Below are positions 53,928 to 63,189 of a DNA stretch of 64,000 nt, piece after piece (position 1 is the stretch's first letter; each line of letters begins with the position of its first letter). Source of the stretch: Loripinus fragilis. Lineage: Eukaryota > Mollusca > Bivalvia > Lucinida > Lucinidae. The notes under the pieces were generated by a model. That model made no database searches. It was not told where the DNA came from and was given only the letters and a program-made list of their open reading frames with translations. The stretch spans positions 84,206,279-84,270,278 of the forward strand of contig OZ026525.1 in the NCBI GenBank assembly GCA_964019695.1, written 5' to 3'. Position numbers and translations under genes: made by a program.

Positions 53928-54489
53928 TTACTTGACTTTTCGCTTACTGTAAAGGCGGCGCCTCATGAATGCGTAATTAGGACCGGTCAACCTTAGACAT
54001 AGGTGAAAGCTGAAAATGAGGCGTGGTTTTATTCAAAAGTAACTGTATCATCTTGCGTCATTACCTCAATATAGACGCAAAAAACATTATTTAGTCCTTA
54101 AAACGCCAGCAAAATAACTGCATCTGAAAATGTCTATGTAACATAGGCAAAGAGGCAAACATTGTGGACCCAGATCAGACTGCTCCTGTAGGAGCAGTCT
54201 GATCTGGGTCCACACTGTTTGTCTATGAGGCTTCAAATATTTTAGTGGACGACAAAAACATACATTTTGTGATTATGCGCTATAAGGGCTAATAAATGTG
54301 AGTTCAGTGTATATACGGTAAGGAGTTTCATGAAATGCACGCACGTTTGCTCGGCACAAAAACTTATTAACTCTTTACCAAATTATAAATAAAACCTGAT
54401 TTCCCTTCATTAGCAGATGAAATAGCCGAACCACGCCCAGATATGAATATTAAAGCTGCCGCCTTTACAGTAAGCGAAAAGACAAGTAA
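53928..54489. mobile_element. TIR element E, copy 1, with nested P2
   Basis: The ends are TTACTTGACTTTTCGCTTAC and TGTAAAGGCGGC, with the inverse at GCCGCCTTTACAGTAAGCGA and AAAGACAAGTAA. TA lies on both sides. 562 bp, carrying a P2 MITE at 54095-54288. Copy 2 is at 58078-58619 with the same nested element at the same place. Confidence 0.9.
54095..54288. mobile_element. palindromic MITE P2 nested in E
   Basis: TCCTTAAAACGCCAGC on the left and GCGCTATAAGGG on the right resemble P1 ends, with TTAG and CTAA as flanks. The centre is a 24-bp perfect arm pair (54164-54187 and 54190-54213): GTGGACCCAGATCAGACTGC and its inverse. Confidence 0.8.
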
Positions 54490-54506
54490 TACACTAGAGC
54501 AATCTT

Positions 54507-54860
54507 TACCTATACTCGTCAGATTAAAACTGCACGACCCTTGGGTCTGCACTATATTGCACGACCATTGGTTTGCTCGCCAGATTAAACTTGCACGACC
54601 CGTGGGTCTGCACTATATTGCTCGATCTTTGGGCCTGCACAATGATCAGTGAGTATTGCATGACCCTTGGGTCTGCACTACAATCGTGCACGAATCTTAT
54701 GATAAACACACTTATAATTACCTATAAACCCTTTACCTGTACTCGTCAAATTAAAATTGCACGACCCCTGGGTTTGCACTATATTGCAATACCCTTGGTT
54801 TGCTCGTCAGATTAAAATTGAACAGCCCTTGGGTCTGCACTATAATCTTGCACGGCCCTT
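54507..54860 (+). repeat. short tandem/dispersed units GCACGACCCTTGGGTCTGCA
   Basis: The unit TTGCACGACCCTTGGGTCTG with CACTATATTGC and the spacer ACTCGTCAGATTAAA recurs about eight times with small changes, also at 53535 and 55372. The overlapping frames on both strands come from the repeat. Confidence 0.85.
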
Positions 54861-55294
54861 GGGTGTACACTTTAATCACCGAGTCCGTCTGTCCGTGGTC
54901 AGTCAGTAAAAATGCTCATAACGCTTGAAAAACATGGCATATTTTTATCAAATTTTGCATACAAATGCATGTCAAAACTATCTAACCTCTGGCCTGTGTA
55001 TGGATGAGGGTTTGCTTAGCATCATATCACCCTGCTCATAACTCTTCGATCGCCTGGTATATTTGGATCAAATTTTGCATACTTATTTACTTTAACATTG
55101 TCCAGGCACTGGTTAACAAACTTGCTGAGCATCATTTTGGTTGATCTAGGTCTTTTAGTGAAAATGCTCATAACTCTTGAACAACACTATATATTTTGAT
55201 CAAATTTTGCATACTTTTACATTTTTTGGAATTTGCAGGGAAATGACAAAGAAAAGAAAAACAATATAATAGAAACAAAATTTGGTGGATTTGA
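54861..55294 (+). repeat. segment repeat, second copy
   Basis: GTCAGTCAGTAAAAATGCTC, ATCAAATTTTGCATACAAAT, GAGGGTTTGCTTAGCATCAT, then an extra unit with CTCATAACTCTTCGATC and a third with CTCATAACTCTTGAAC. The same plan as 53525-53847. Confidence 0.8.
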
Positions 55295-55345
55295 ACGTCA
55301 TTGCTTAGACTACTCAGCCACCACGTGTTGTATACTCCACTAGTG
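55295..55345 (-). other. truncated tRNA-like sequence
   Basis: On the minus strand GTGGTGGCTGAGTAGTCTA then GACGTTCAAATCCACC give A-box-like and B-box-like stretches with the anticodon arm missing. It stands where the full one stands in the other copy (53848-53919). Confidence 0.5.
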
Positions 55346-56287
55346 TAATTTACCTATATACCCTTTACCTGTGCTTGTCAGATTAAATTGCACGACCCTT
55401 GCCTAGGATACTGATTAATCTACGTTCACCAGGGGTCGTGCACATTACAGTCAGTTGAATTATATTGATAATAGTAAAATGTGCTAGCTCAATAGATTTT
55501 AGTACTAAGATAAGCATTAGCTAGCATCAAATGCTCAGGCGAGCCTGTGCCTCGGTGCAGTCTCGCCAGTCATCACCGCTTGAAGACCAAACATTAAACC
55601 TTTAACTCCACTAGTTAGCTGTGCAGCTATCTTTGAAGAGTACCTTTAAGTATATGCGATAATTGGCAAAATCTCGTATTCAATATTGGTTGCCATTTCG
55701 GCCAGTGCATGAGATTTCGGCTTATGCGCAGGCTAGTCAGAGCCTTCACAGCTCGCATACACAAAGTATGGATGCAGATGGAGACTCGAGACCTTCAATT
55801 TGACTTCTATCCCCACGTGGTACGTCATCATGGGCATTTATTAGTCATTTGCGCATAAGCGATAACCATCAACATCTAATGAGCTCGCCAAGTCGGAGCT
55901 TTTGAGCTACGTTCAAATATTTACATTTTCAAAGCAAGCCTTTCATGAATCTTAAGATTTTTGCAACCGTTCATAACCTCATGAATGAAATAAATATGAT
56001 TGACCGCTGCCAAGCTCACTTGTTCGTACACTACGCTTCGATCATCGAATTCATCCGCCAGAAGTGACACTGGTGTTGTGATTGATAGTTTGCCATACAT
56101 GAGCCGCACGTGCAAAACAAGCCTCCTGTTTGCTCCATTGGCTGTCCGTGTTTACCCTGGCTGTTCCGCTTTACACTCCAACAAACCGTTAATACGATCA
56201 CATATTAAATACTAAGTTGTTTTGTTTCCTAAATTATAAATAATTTCTAAATATTAGATATTTATAATAAAATGTAAATATGGTAAA
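55346..56287. other. no gene; weak family G relatives near 55535-55790
   Basis: CAGTGCATGAGATTTCGGCT and TATGCGCAGGCTAGTCAGAG near 55697-55745 resemble family G. The frames at 55921-56215 overlap on both strands and are unrecognised. Confidence 0.4.
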
Positions 56288-57610
56288 CGAGGGCTGTTCA
56301 AATATGAATGCAAGTAGCTTCATAACTTTCGTCAAATATATGCTACGATAAAATGCCATACCTTTCTGGAAAGAACAATTTGTTGCCTTTAAAATGGCAC
56401 CAAACATAAAGACACACTCACTATATTTCTCGAGTTACAGACCCTTATATAAAGGTCATTCCTGTATACTGAAGTTTTTTTGAAGCAAAGTGCAATACAC
56501 GTTTTGGTACACGCGCGGATATAGTGTCATATCTTTGTAAGTTTTAGACAAAACAGCACCAAATTTGAGATGCAAGTTTGAGTAACGATCCAAAAGTTGT
56601 TTGTAGGATAAAATTTATATAAACCTGTTTCAATCTCGAGTAAACAGGCACGTTTGTGACGTCATTAATTTTATGATAAACGTCATTTTGAGTTAGCTAC
56701 TGGTGATGTAATAATGAACACCGCCGTGTCTTTTTCTTTACATTTTGTTGAAAACATGCTAAATATATCATAAGGGAGTTTTCATAACGCACCACCTTCT
56801 ATTTACAGAGTAATCACATTTTCTATATTTTTTCAAGCATTTTTCTGCCTCTTCATGACTTGTTTACATTAATTTAAATATGTTCAATCTATGTAGTCCT
56901 CAAGACCAGGTGAGTAATTGTATTGTAAATAATGCCTATAGTGATCAAACTTCAAGTTTACATTCAAATTTAGAATAAAGCCGCAATGTTACGACAAAAA
57001 AATAAGTATAAATTCTATAACCCCCTCACTTAAGGCATTTTTTTCTTATTAAAAATGCTTTTCAGCGGTTAAAAATTACCCACTATCCAACACTAATTTG
57101 TAGCAAAAACTCAGTTTGAGCGATCAACATATTGTCTTTGAGTTAAAATTAGTTTAAATGTTGCTTCGTGCATTTTGTTAGAGATAAGTTTAACTGAAAA
57201 CTGAAAGATGGTGTTTTGTTTATCAGTTATTTGCAAACATAAGGATACTTTAATGAAAACTATTCGTTGTAATTTACAAGAGCATGTCCGATTTTCGCGA
57301 CTTTCACAGAATCATTATATAAGAATATGGGTAAACTTCCTTAAAAATTTCAAGAAATTTCAACTGTTTATCGAAGAATTATAGCTCGTCTATATCACTA
57401 GTTAATGTTCGAAGCATTGAGTTTGTTAGTATACTTACGTGAACCTCATTCAAAGGGCTATAGCTCGATTAGTATACTGTATTTTTCTTTAGGTCTGGTG
57501 CCAGTATAAAGGTGACATATAGGCCTTTATAGAAACGTTTACCATTTTGTTGTAGCATATATGTGAAGAAAGTTATGATGCTACTTGCATTCATATTTGA
57601 ACAGCCCTCG
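56288..57610. mobile_element. 1.32-kb TIR element F
   Basis: CGAGGGCTGTTCAAATATGA with ATGCAAGTAGC starts it, and the inverse (GCTACTTGCATTCATATTTG, AACAGCCCTCG) ends it. TAAA flanks both sides. TCATAACTTTC / GAAAGTTATGA extends the TIR past 40 bp. No transposase frame is readable, so non-autonomous. The CGAGGG start resembles mariner-type ends such as the one at 63900. Confidence 0.8.
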
Positions 57611-57616
57611 TAAATT

Positions 57617-57724
57617 CATTTTTTTGGAATGTTCATGGAATCATGAATACTTCGGGTCTCTTGCAATGTTAACGCTTCACTTATTTTGCATTCATGATTA
57701 GAACTATGAACATTCCAAAAATCG
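57617..57724. repeat. 108-bp inverted repeat
   Basis: TTTTTTTGGAATGTTCATGG with AATCATGAATAC is mirrored by GCATTCATGATTAGAAC and TATGAACATTCCAAAAATC. Confidence 0.8.
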
Positions 57725-58077
57725 ACAATTTTATACTTTGCCGTCTTAAAGTTTCTTACTTATTAACATCAGTTTTGGCCAAAAATAATGAAATCTCGCG
57801 ACGAAACAGCTCAATGACTTTCCATCATGCATTTAATAGAGTGAGCCTACTAAAATGACAAATTATGTGCAATGAAAAAGGAAAGTGTCTCAAGTTCATC
57901 ACATTTCGTTGCTTTATGGCGAAATAAAATTCGTATATATGAGTTCATTGCATGAGGGGCATTCAGTGTCCGAGCTGTTTGGAATTAATCTTTGCCTTGC
58001 TGAATACAATACATTTTAACATGACACGTGCTTTTTCTGTTTTCCAGTCATTTTTGTTGTAATGGAATCAAAAGCTA
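57725..58077. other. no gene seen
   Basis: No supported frame or repeat. Confidence 0.4.
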
Positions 58078-58619
58078 TTACTTGACTTTTTGGGTACTGT
58101 AAAGGCGGCACCTCATGAATGCGTAATTAGGACTGGTCAACCTTAGACATAGGTTAAAGCTGAATTATTCAAAAGTAACTGTGTCATCTTGTGCCATTAC
58201 CTGAGTATAGACGCAGAACACGGTATTTAGTCCTTAAAACGCCAGCAAAATAACTGCATCTGAAATGTCTATTCAACATAAGCATAGAGGCAAACATTGT
58301 GGACCCTGATCAGACTGCTCCTATAGGAGCAGTCTGATCTGGGTCCACACTGTTTGCCTGTGAGGCTTCAAATATTTTAGTGGACGACAAAACATTTGTG
58401 ATTATGCGCTGTAAGGGTTAAGAAATGTGAGTTCAGTGTGCATACGGTTAGGATTTTCATGAAATGCACGCACGTTTGCGCGGCCTTAAAAGCTGATTAA
58501 CTCTTTACCTAATTATGAATAAACCCTGATTTCCCTTCCTTAGCAAATGAAATAGCCGAACCACGCCCAGATATGAATATTAAAGTTGCCGCCTTTACAG
58601 TAAGCGAAAAGTCAAGTAA
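58078..58619. mobile_element. TIR element E, copy 2, with nested P2
   Basis: Same ends as copy 1 (TTACTTGACTTTTTGGGTAC … AAGCGAAAAGTCAAGTAA) with TA on both sides. P2 lies at 58231-58417 with TTAG and TTAA flanks and the inner palindrome TGCTCCTATAGGAGCA. Compared with copy 1 it lacks about 15 bp near 58170. Confidence 0.9.
58231..58417. mobile_element. palindromic MITE P2 nested in E, second copy
   Basis: TCCTTAAAACGCCAGC, GACTGCTCCTATAGGAGCAG and GCGCTGTAAGGG, as in copy 1. Confidence 0.8.
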
Positions 58620-58726
58620 TACTTAGAAATCAACGAGGATCCTGATCAACTGGACTCTTATTCATTATGACTATTCTATAAGGGACAATCTGACAAGCCT
58701 CCAGATAAGAGGGCGTAATTACATAA

Positions 58727-58975
58727 AAAAAGTTTTTATTACTCGAACCAAAACAAAAGTTATGGGTACTCAAAATACCGTCTCAATGTGACGGTGCCTT
58801 TGGGCACCCATACAAAATGTTTAAACTGATGGACATTCTCGCGAGACCTGACGATACCGCATCTAGATCTCTCGCATTTCGCCCTTTGCATGATATTTGG
58901 CTAGTCCCGTTAAATTCTCGCACTGCCGTAGTGACAGAATTAATTGCTAAAAATAGCAAAAAGTTAAATTTTTGA
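58727..58975 (+). other. unrecognised open stretch, both strands open
   Basis: The plus frame reads SQCDGAFGHPYKMFKLMDIL, ARPDDTASRSLAFRPLHDIW and LVPLNSRTAVVTELI to TGA at 58973. The minus frame 58783-59034 is also open (NSVTTAVREFNGTSQISC, ARMSISLNILYG). Both look protein-like, so at most one is real. No family recognised. Confidence 0.25.
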
Positions 58976-59039
58976 CAGTTTATCATTTCTCTTTTAGTCA
59001 ATATTTTCTGGATGTAAAGCCCCGAATCATGCAAGCAGT

Positions 59040-59394
59040 GATCGCATAATATATTTTTAATAAAAATGGCGGCTCAATCCCAGTGTGCACCGAGCGAAAG
59101 GCGACAGGTTTGTTCGTGCTAGCGAGCTTCCTGTTTGCGACAATGCTGATGGATAAGAATATATTTACATTATTTTCATCATTTTTGTTTATCTGCAATT
59201 ATGACAATCAAGACCAGGAAAGTTTCTTTACATGGGGTCCTTGCTAAAAAGCGTTTTCTTCCATACATGCTTCATGGTTGTTCGTGGTCGATTCCATCCT
59301 TGACTGCCAGCGTCCGCGAGAGTGGACCACACGTCACTGCTTCTCAGACTATTCCACATTTATGGTTTATTCAATGGTTTATTTTCTTTACAAT
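59040..59394. other. no recognised gene; ATGGCGGC context at 59066
   Basis: AAAATGGCGGCTCAATCC (59063-59080) opens a short frame (MAAQSQCAPSERRQV) with a GT donor-like site near 59110. A further frame from 59201 (MTIKTRKVSLHGVLAKKRF) runs toward the G-tract repeat. Gene identity cannot be supported. Confidence 0.2.
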
Positions 59395-59399
59395 GATTA

Positions 59400-59764
59400 T
59401 CATGAGCGGATCTAGAGAGGGTGGGGGGGGGGGGGGGGCAGGTGTTCCTGACCCTGGAATCTCACAAGCGGCTATATGTGACTTCTGATACGGACCCCCC
59501 TCGAGAAGCAATTGGATCCCTTGGGTCCAATTGCTTCTCGGAGGAGGTCCGTATGACCCTCTGTGAAATAAGTTGACTAAAAACAACATAACAAAACAAA
59601 GCAAAAACGTTGACAGGAACCCCCGCGCCACCGACGAAATTCTCTGGATCCGCCCATGGTTCTAAGCAGCATACGGGTTACTAGTTGGTCTACTTTAGTT
59701 GGTCTCATTTAGGGTTAATATTCTCATTCCACATAGAAGACAAAATATCAATCAGAAACTTGGG
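59400..59764. repeat. tandem duplication unit 1, with G-tract end
   Basis: AGCGGATCTAGAGAGG plus a G tract starts the block. TCACAAGCGGCTATATG, a 20-bp hairpin GAGAAGCAATTGGATCC / GGGTCCAATTGCTTCTC, CGCGCCACCGACGAAATTC and CATACGGGTTACTAGTTGG follow. The second unit repeats all of this at 59769-60300. Confidence 0.85.
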
Positions 59765-59768
59765 GGAT

Positions 59769-60300
59769 CTCACAAGCGGCTATATGTTTGCTTAGAATTT
59801 CTGGTACGGGCCCCCTCGAGAAGCGATTGGACCTTGGGTCCAATTGCTTCTCGAAGGAGGTCCGTACGGCCCTCCGATGTTTTGTTTGTTTGATTTGATG
59901 CTTTACGTCCCAGTCACCAATTTTTCAGTTATGTCGGGACAGGTCTTCCTGGGTTGAACCAGTTCTAAGTAATGATAAATGTTTCTTGCTCAAGGACACA
60001 ACACAGTGACGCCAATGAAGCTCGAACCCGCGGCCCCTCGGTCTCGTGCCAAGCACTCTTACACTGAGCCACTGTGCTCTCGACGGCCATCTGTGAAATA
60101 AGCCGACTAAAAAATAAAACAATACTAAAAAATCCGTTGTCAGGTACCCCCCCCCCCCCCCCCCGCGCCACCGACGAAATTTTCTGGATCCGCCCCTGAT
60201 TCTAAGCAGCATACGGGCTACTAGTTGGTCTACTTTAGTTGGTCTCATTTTGGGTTAATAGTCTCATTCCACAAAGAAGACAAAATATCAATCAGAAACA
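59769..60300. repeat. tandem duplication unit 2, carrying a SINE
   Basis: TCACAAGCGGCTATATGTTT, GAGAAGCGATTGGACC / GGTCCAATTGCTTCTCG, GCGCCACCGACGAAATTTTC and CATACGGGCTACTAGTTGG repeat unit 1. A SINE sits between CCGTACGGCCCTC and CTGTGAAATAAG. Confidence 0.85.
59875..60082 (-). mobile_element. tRNA-derived SINE with a 9-bp target duplication
   Basis: On the minus strand: GAGCACAGTGGCTCAGTG (A box), CGCGGGTTCGAGCTTC (B box), GTGTCCTTGAGCAAGAAAC, GGTTCAACCCAGGAAGACC and a tail with AAATCAAACAAACAAA. ACGGCCCTC (59866-59874) and ACGGCCATC (60083-60091) flank it. Unit 1 of the tandem duplication shows the empty site. Confidence 0.9.
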
Positions 60301-60309
60301 AATTAAGTA

Positions 60310-60690
60310 TTCATACGCTTGAGTTGCATTCCTGGCTGGATGAGTTCTGTCAATATTTAAATGAACAAAAACTGTCATTTAAATCAGCAATAACTTTCGC
60401 CTGAATGAACAGATGCATTTTAGCACTCCAGTTTCTAGTCCCTACACTTTTGAGACCAAATTCTCGCTGTCCTGTGTCTGAATAGGATATTTGTCGATGC
60501 TTTTCACAAATTGGTTTTTTGTCTGGTATAGCATAGATAGCAATTATGTGATCATATGAAACAAAAGACTTTCATAATTTATGACATATTGAAAACGAGC
60601 TTGGAATTGTATAGCAGAAATCCGACGTGACCCGTCCCAGGGCGCAAGAGAATTATTTAGTGTAGCAAGGAAGACTGCCGGAAAATCAGT
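60310..60690 (-). pseudogene. LINE pol C-terminal fragment
   Basis: On the minus strand one frame reads ALGRVTSDFCYTIPSSFSIC, a stop, then SFVSYDHIIAIYAIPDKKPI and ISYSDTGQREFGLKSVGTRN followed by W. The pattern of a basic tract, then F-G-x-K-S-x-x-x-x-x-W resembles the end of LINE reverse transcriptase polyproteins. It is short and decayed, and the clade is not assignable. Confidence 0.4.
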
Positions 60691-60693
60691 TAA

Positions 60694-61143
60694 CCCTTTC
60701 TGTACTAATAAATTCTTCCTCTGATGATATGATACAATAAACTTTGGATTCCATTGTATTTATCGAGGGTCAAAGGTTACAATTTCAAAATAAATGACCC
60801 ACGACATGAGATTTCCAACAATGTGGTATGTGCGACCAGCAAAGCATCAGATCAGCCTGCGCATACGCACAGTCTAATAAGAGCCTTTGATTGTCGCTTG
60901 AATATTCTATGAGTGGTAAGCTACTGACCGAACATCATTGAAGTCTCTTAGCTTAAAAGAAGGCTGCACAGGCTATGCTTAGTCAACACATGTCAAAATG
61001 CCACCTTGTTGGAAAACACATGTGGTGCAAATTGTATTTCTTTCTCTAAAGATCGTTTTTGTGTTAGCAGTGTAGACACAGATGTAAATGGGTCTTCATT
61101 GTTTGCCAAAGTACTCATTTAGGAGCCACTAGTATACAAAGGG
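60694..61143. mobile_element. family P3 element interrupted by family G
   Basis: The left part CCCTTTCTGTACTAATAAAT, ATTTATCGAGGGTCAAAGGT ends at AAAT (60792-60795). The right part resumes at AAATTGTATTTCTTTCTC and ends GTATACAAAGGG. The relatives at 49894 and 20588 read straight across this point. Confidence 0.8.
60796..61028 (+). mobile_element. family G element nested in P3, AAAT duplication
   Basis: It starts GACCCACGACATGAGATTTC and ends ACACATGTGGTGC. AAAT lies at 60792-60795 and 61029-61032. The inner GATCAGCCTGCGCATACGCA is present. 233 bp. Confidence 0.9.
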
Positions 61144-61253
61144 AAAAAGTTCATGCACGGATACAGAATGTTTTGTCAGAGGGGTTCCATCTTTGACAAG
61201 GTTTTTTTGGGGTTTTTTGGTCGAAGAAAGGAACCAAATGCCACATTAAGCGG

Positions 61254-61321
61254 GCCATTATCGGAACGCCAGCGAAACGCTATCTAAATGGCGTTTCGCT
61301 GGCGTGCCGATGATGGCCCTA
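61254..61321. repeat. palindrome of the 69-bp family
   Basis: GGGCCATTATCGGAACGCCA, GCGAAACGC are mirrored by GGCGTTTCGCTGGCGTGCCG and ATGATGGCCC around TATCTAAAT. Related to 21913-21981. Confidence 0.85.
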
Positions 61322-61342
61322 CATTGATTGCTAGCTTGGTAG

Positions 61343-61455
61343 CTTTGTGATTTATCAGGGCATCCGGACCAGTATTGCTGAGAAACCCTATTTTTTGTAA
61401 TTTTCCAGGGGTGGGGGTCCGGACCCCTGCCCCCCTCTAGATCCGTGCATGAAGT
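61343..61455 (+). repeat. G/C-tract repeat (as 23068-23190)
   Basis: CATCCGGACCAGTATTGCTG, AGAAACCCTATTTTTTG, GGGGTCCGGACCCCTGCCCC and CTAGATCCGTGCATGAAG. It has a small palindrome GGGGTCCGGACCCC. Confidence 0.7.
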
Positions 61456-61958
61456 TTCAAAATACAGGTACATGTACTTCTGTTTGAGCCCGAAGAAATG
61501 GATTCCATATTGATCCAAAATAGAATAAGAACAGGTATGACTAAATCTTGATTAATTTTAATATTTGGAGATATTTGGACCACATTTAATTTCGAAGAAA
61601 TTCTCCTCTCCTTACTTCTGACTCAAGTGGGACAGATGTCAGTTACTGGCGAACGAATGCATACAGGTAATTTACCACTGACAAAGAGGTTCCGAAAAAG
61701 TGTGACCTTAATATAACTTAAAATTGTTGAAAGACTTTAAGTCCCAACATAAAAACAGCAACAAATGATAGTAATTTATGATTTATGACAATTTATAAAC
61801 ATAATTCAAATTTTATAAAAATCCAAAACAAAACAAAGTGTTAAACCTCTTCCGCAAAGATGGAGAGCGAAGGCTCTGATAAGTCAGAACATTCACTATT
61901 TACCAGTATTAAGCTTTGATGCTAACACTCAAGCCTCCTTGGAAGTACTCGCTTCGTG
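61456..61958. other. no gene seen
   Basis: No supported frame or repeat. Confidence 0.4.
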
Positions 61959-61960
61959 TA

Positions 61961-62165
61961 CAGTAAAACCTGTGTAAAACGGCCACTCAAAAATAGACAA
62001 AACAAAGATCTTAATGACAAATGGTAGTTAAAGGAAGGTCGAAAGCATTGCAGAATGCTCCATGGGGAGTATTCTGCAATGCTTTTGCCTTGCATTAAGC
62101 GATAATTGGTCTTCAAACCAATTTTTGGACTTTTTGAGAGTGGCCGTTTTAGACAGGTTTTACTG
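61961..62165. mobile_element. palindromic MITE T1, best-preserved copy
   Basis: CAGTAAAACCTGTGTAAAAC and GGCCACTCAAAAATAGAC start it; GAGTGGCCGTTTTAGACAGG and TTTTACTG end it. TA lies on both sides (61959-61960, 62166-62167). The centre pairs GCATTGCAGAATGCTCC with ATTCTGCAATGC. The minus frame 61922-62206 is a translation of it. Confidence 0.9.
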
Positions 62166-62199
62166 TATATGCCATTGTATATGTAGATGTGTTTGTAGC

Positions 62200-62425
62200 A
62201 GTGCACGAGATTTCAGTACCTATCGCATATGCGCAAAACCTCCTATAAACGACCATGCTGACGTATCTAGCGAGGCTATAGGACTTCATTAACATGTATA
62301 CTTTGAGTATGAGAGCAGCGAAAGCGATGGCAAGACTGTCCAAGCACAAGCTCGTCTGAGCCTTCGCTGCTCATCGATGCGATAAGTACAAATGTAACAA
62401 CATTTCATGTACTGATAGCAGCGAA
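62200..62425. repeat. distant family G relative
   Basis: GCAGTGCACGAGATTTCAGT, CGCATATGCGC, AAGCTCGTCTGAGCCTTCGC and TGCGATAAG recall family G in plan but differ at the ends. Confidence 0.45.
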
Positions 62426-62449
62426 GCCTGTGCGATCAAAATTATTAAT

Positions 62450-62686
62450 GAGCCGCAACATGAGATTTCCAACAATGTGGTTTGTGCGACCAGCAAAGAC
62501 TCAGATCAGCCTGCGCATAAGCGCAGTCTGATCAGAGCCTTTTCTAGTCGTTTGAATATTCTATAAATATTAAGCTACTGACAGAACAGCATTTGGAGTA
62601 TCTAAGCTTAAAAAGAGGCTGCACAGGCTCGTCTGAGTCTACACTTGTCAAAATGCCGCATTGTTGGAAATCTCATGTCGTAGCTC
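62450..62686 (+). mobile_element. family G palindromic element, 237 bp
   Basis: It starts GAGCCGCAACATGAGATTTC and ends CTCATGTCGTAGCTC. The inner palindrome is GATCAGCCTGCGCATAAGCG with CAGTCTGATCAGAG. AAT remains of the flanking duplication. Confidence 0.85.
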
Positions 62687-62983
62687 AATCTTATCACTTT
62701 GTTAAGTGTGATATGGAGACGACGAAAAGATTTCTATAAGAGAAAATAGAGAGATCCTGAAATACTGTGGATTATTTAGTACGATACTACAACTATTAAA
62801 AGCTTCTTCAATTAATGTGTGTGGACAGCGAAGCCTATGACTAGACTGCAATGATGGCTGGGCTGGTCTAAGACTACCCTAATCGTATGTGTATTAAGTA
62901 TATGCGGTGGGTATAAAATTCACTGGTTACTCATTTATTGTCAAAGTGGCAAAATGGGACTACCTGTTAATGAATTACATTGT
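62687..62983. other. no gene seen
   Basis: No supported frame. A weak palindrome lies near 62820-62885. Confidence 0.4.
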
Positions 62984-63146
62984 ATCACAGGAGCTTGAAG
63001 TTCTGTATTTATCTCACCTCTATAGCCTCAAAACCAAAATCTCACAATGTCACAATGTCACTACGTAATGACATTATGAGATTTTCGGTTTTAGGGTTTT
63101 GAAGTATTATAAGGATCGAACTATAAGCTCCTGTGATTGTATACAG
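62984..63146. mobile_element. palindromic MITE, about 163 bp
   Basis: ATCACAGGAGCTTGAAGTTC and CCTCAAAACCAAAATCTCA are mirrored by GAGATTTTCGGTTTTAGGG and ATAAGCTCCTGTGAT. The centre is AATGTCACTACGTAATGACATT. Confidence 0.8.
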
Positions 63147-63189
63147 TCTATTTTGGTTGTCTTTTATTGTGCTCAATCCAGTAAAAGTG

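Noticed and set aside
58783..59034. Minus-strand 83-codon frame as a gene
   Set aside because: The opposite strand is equally open over most of it, so neither can be chosen from sequence alone.
61922..62206. Minus-strand frame containing YSKTCLKRPLSKSPK
   Set aside because: It is the translation of the T1 terminal inverted repeat; the same text appears at the other T1 copies.
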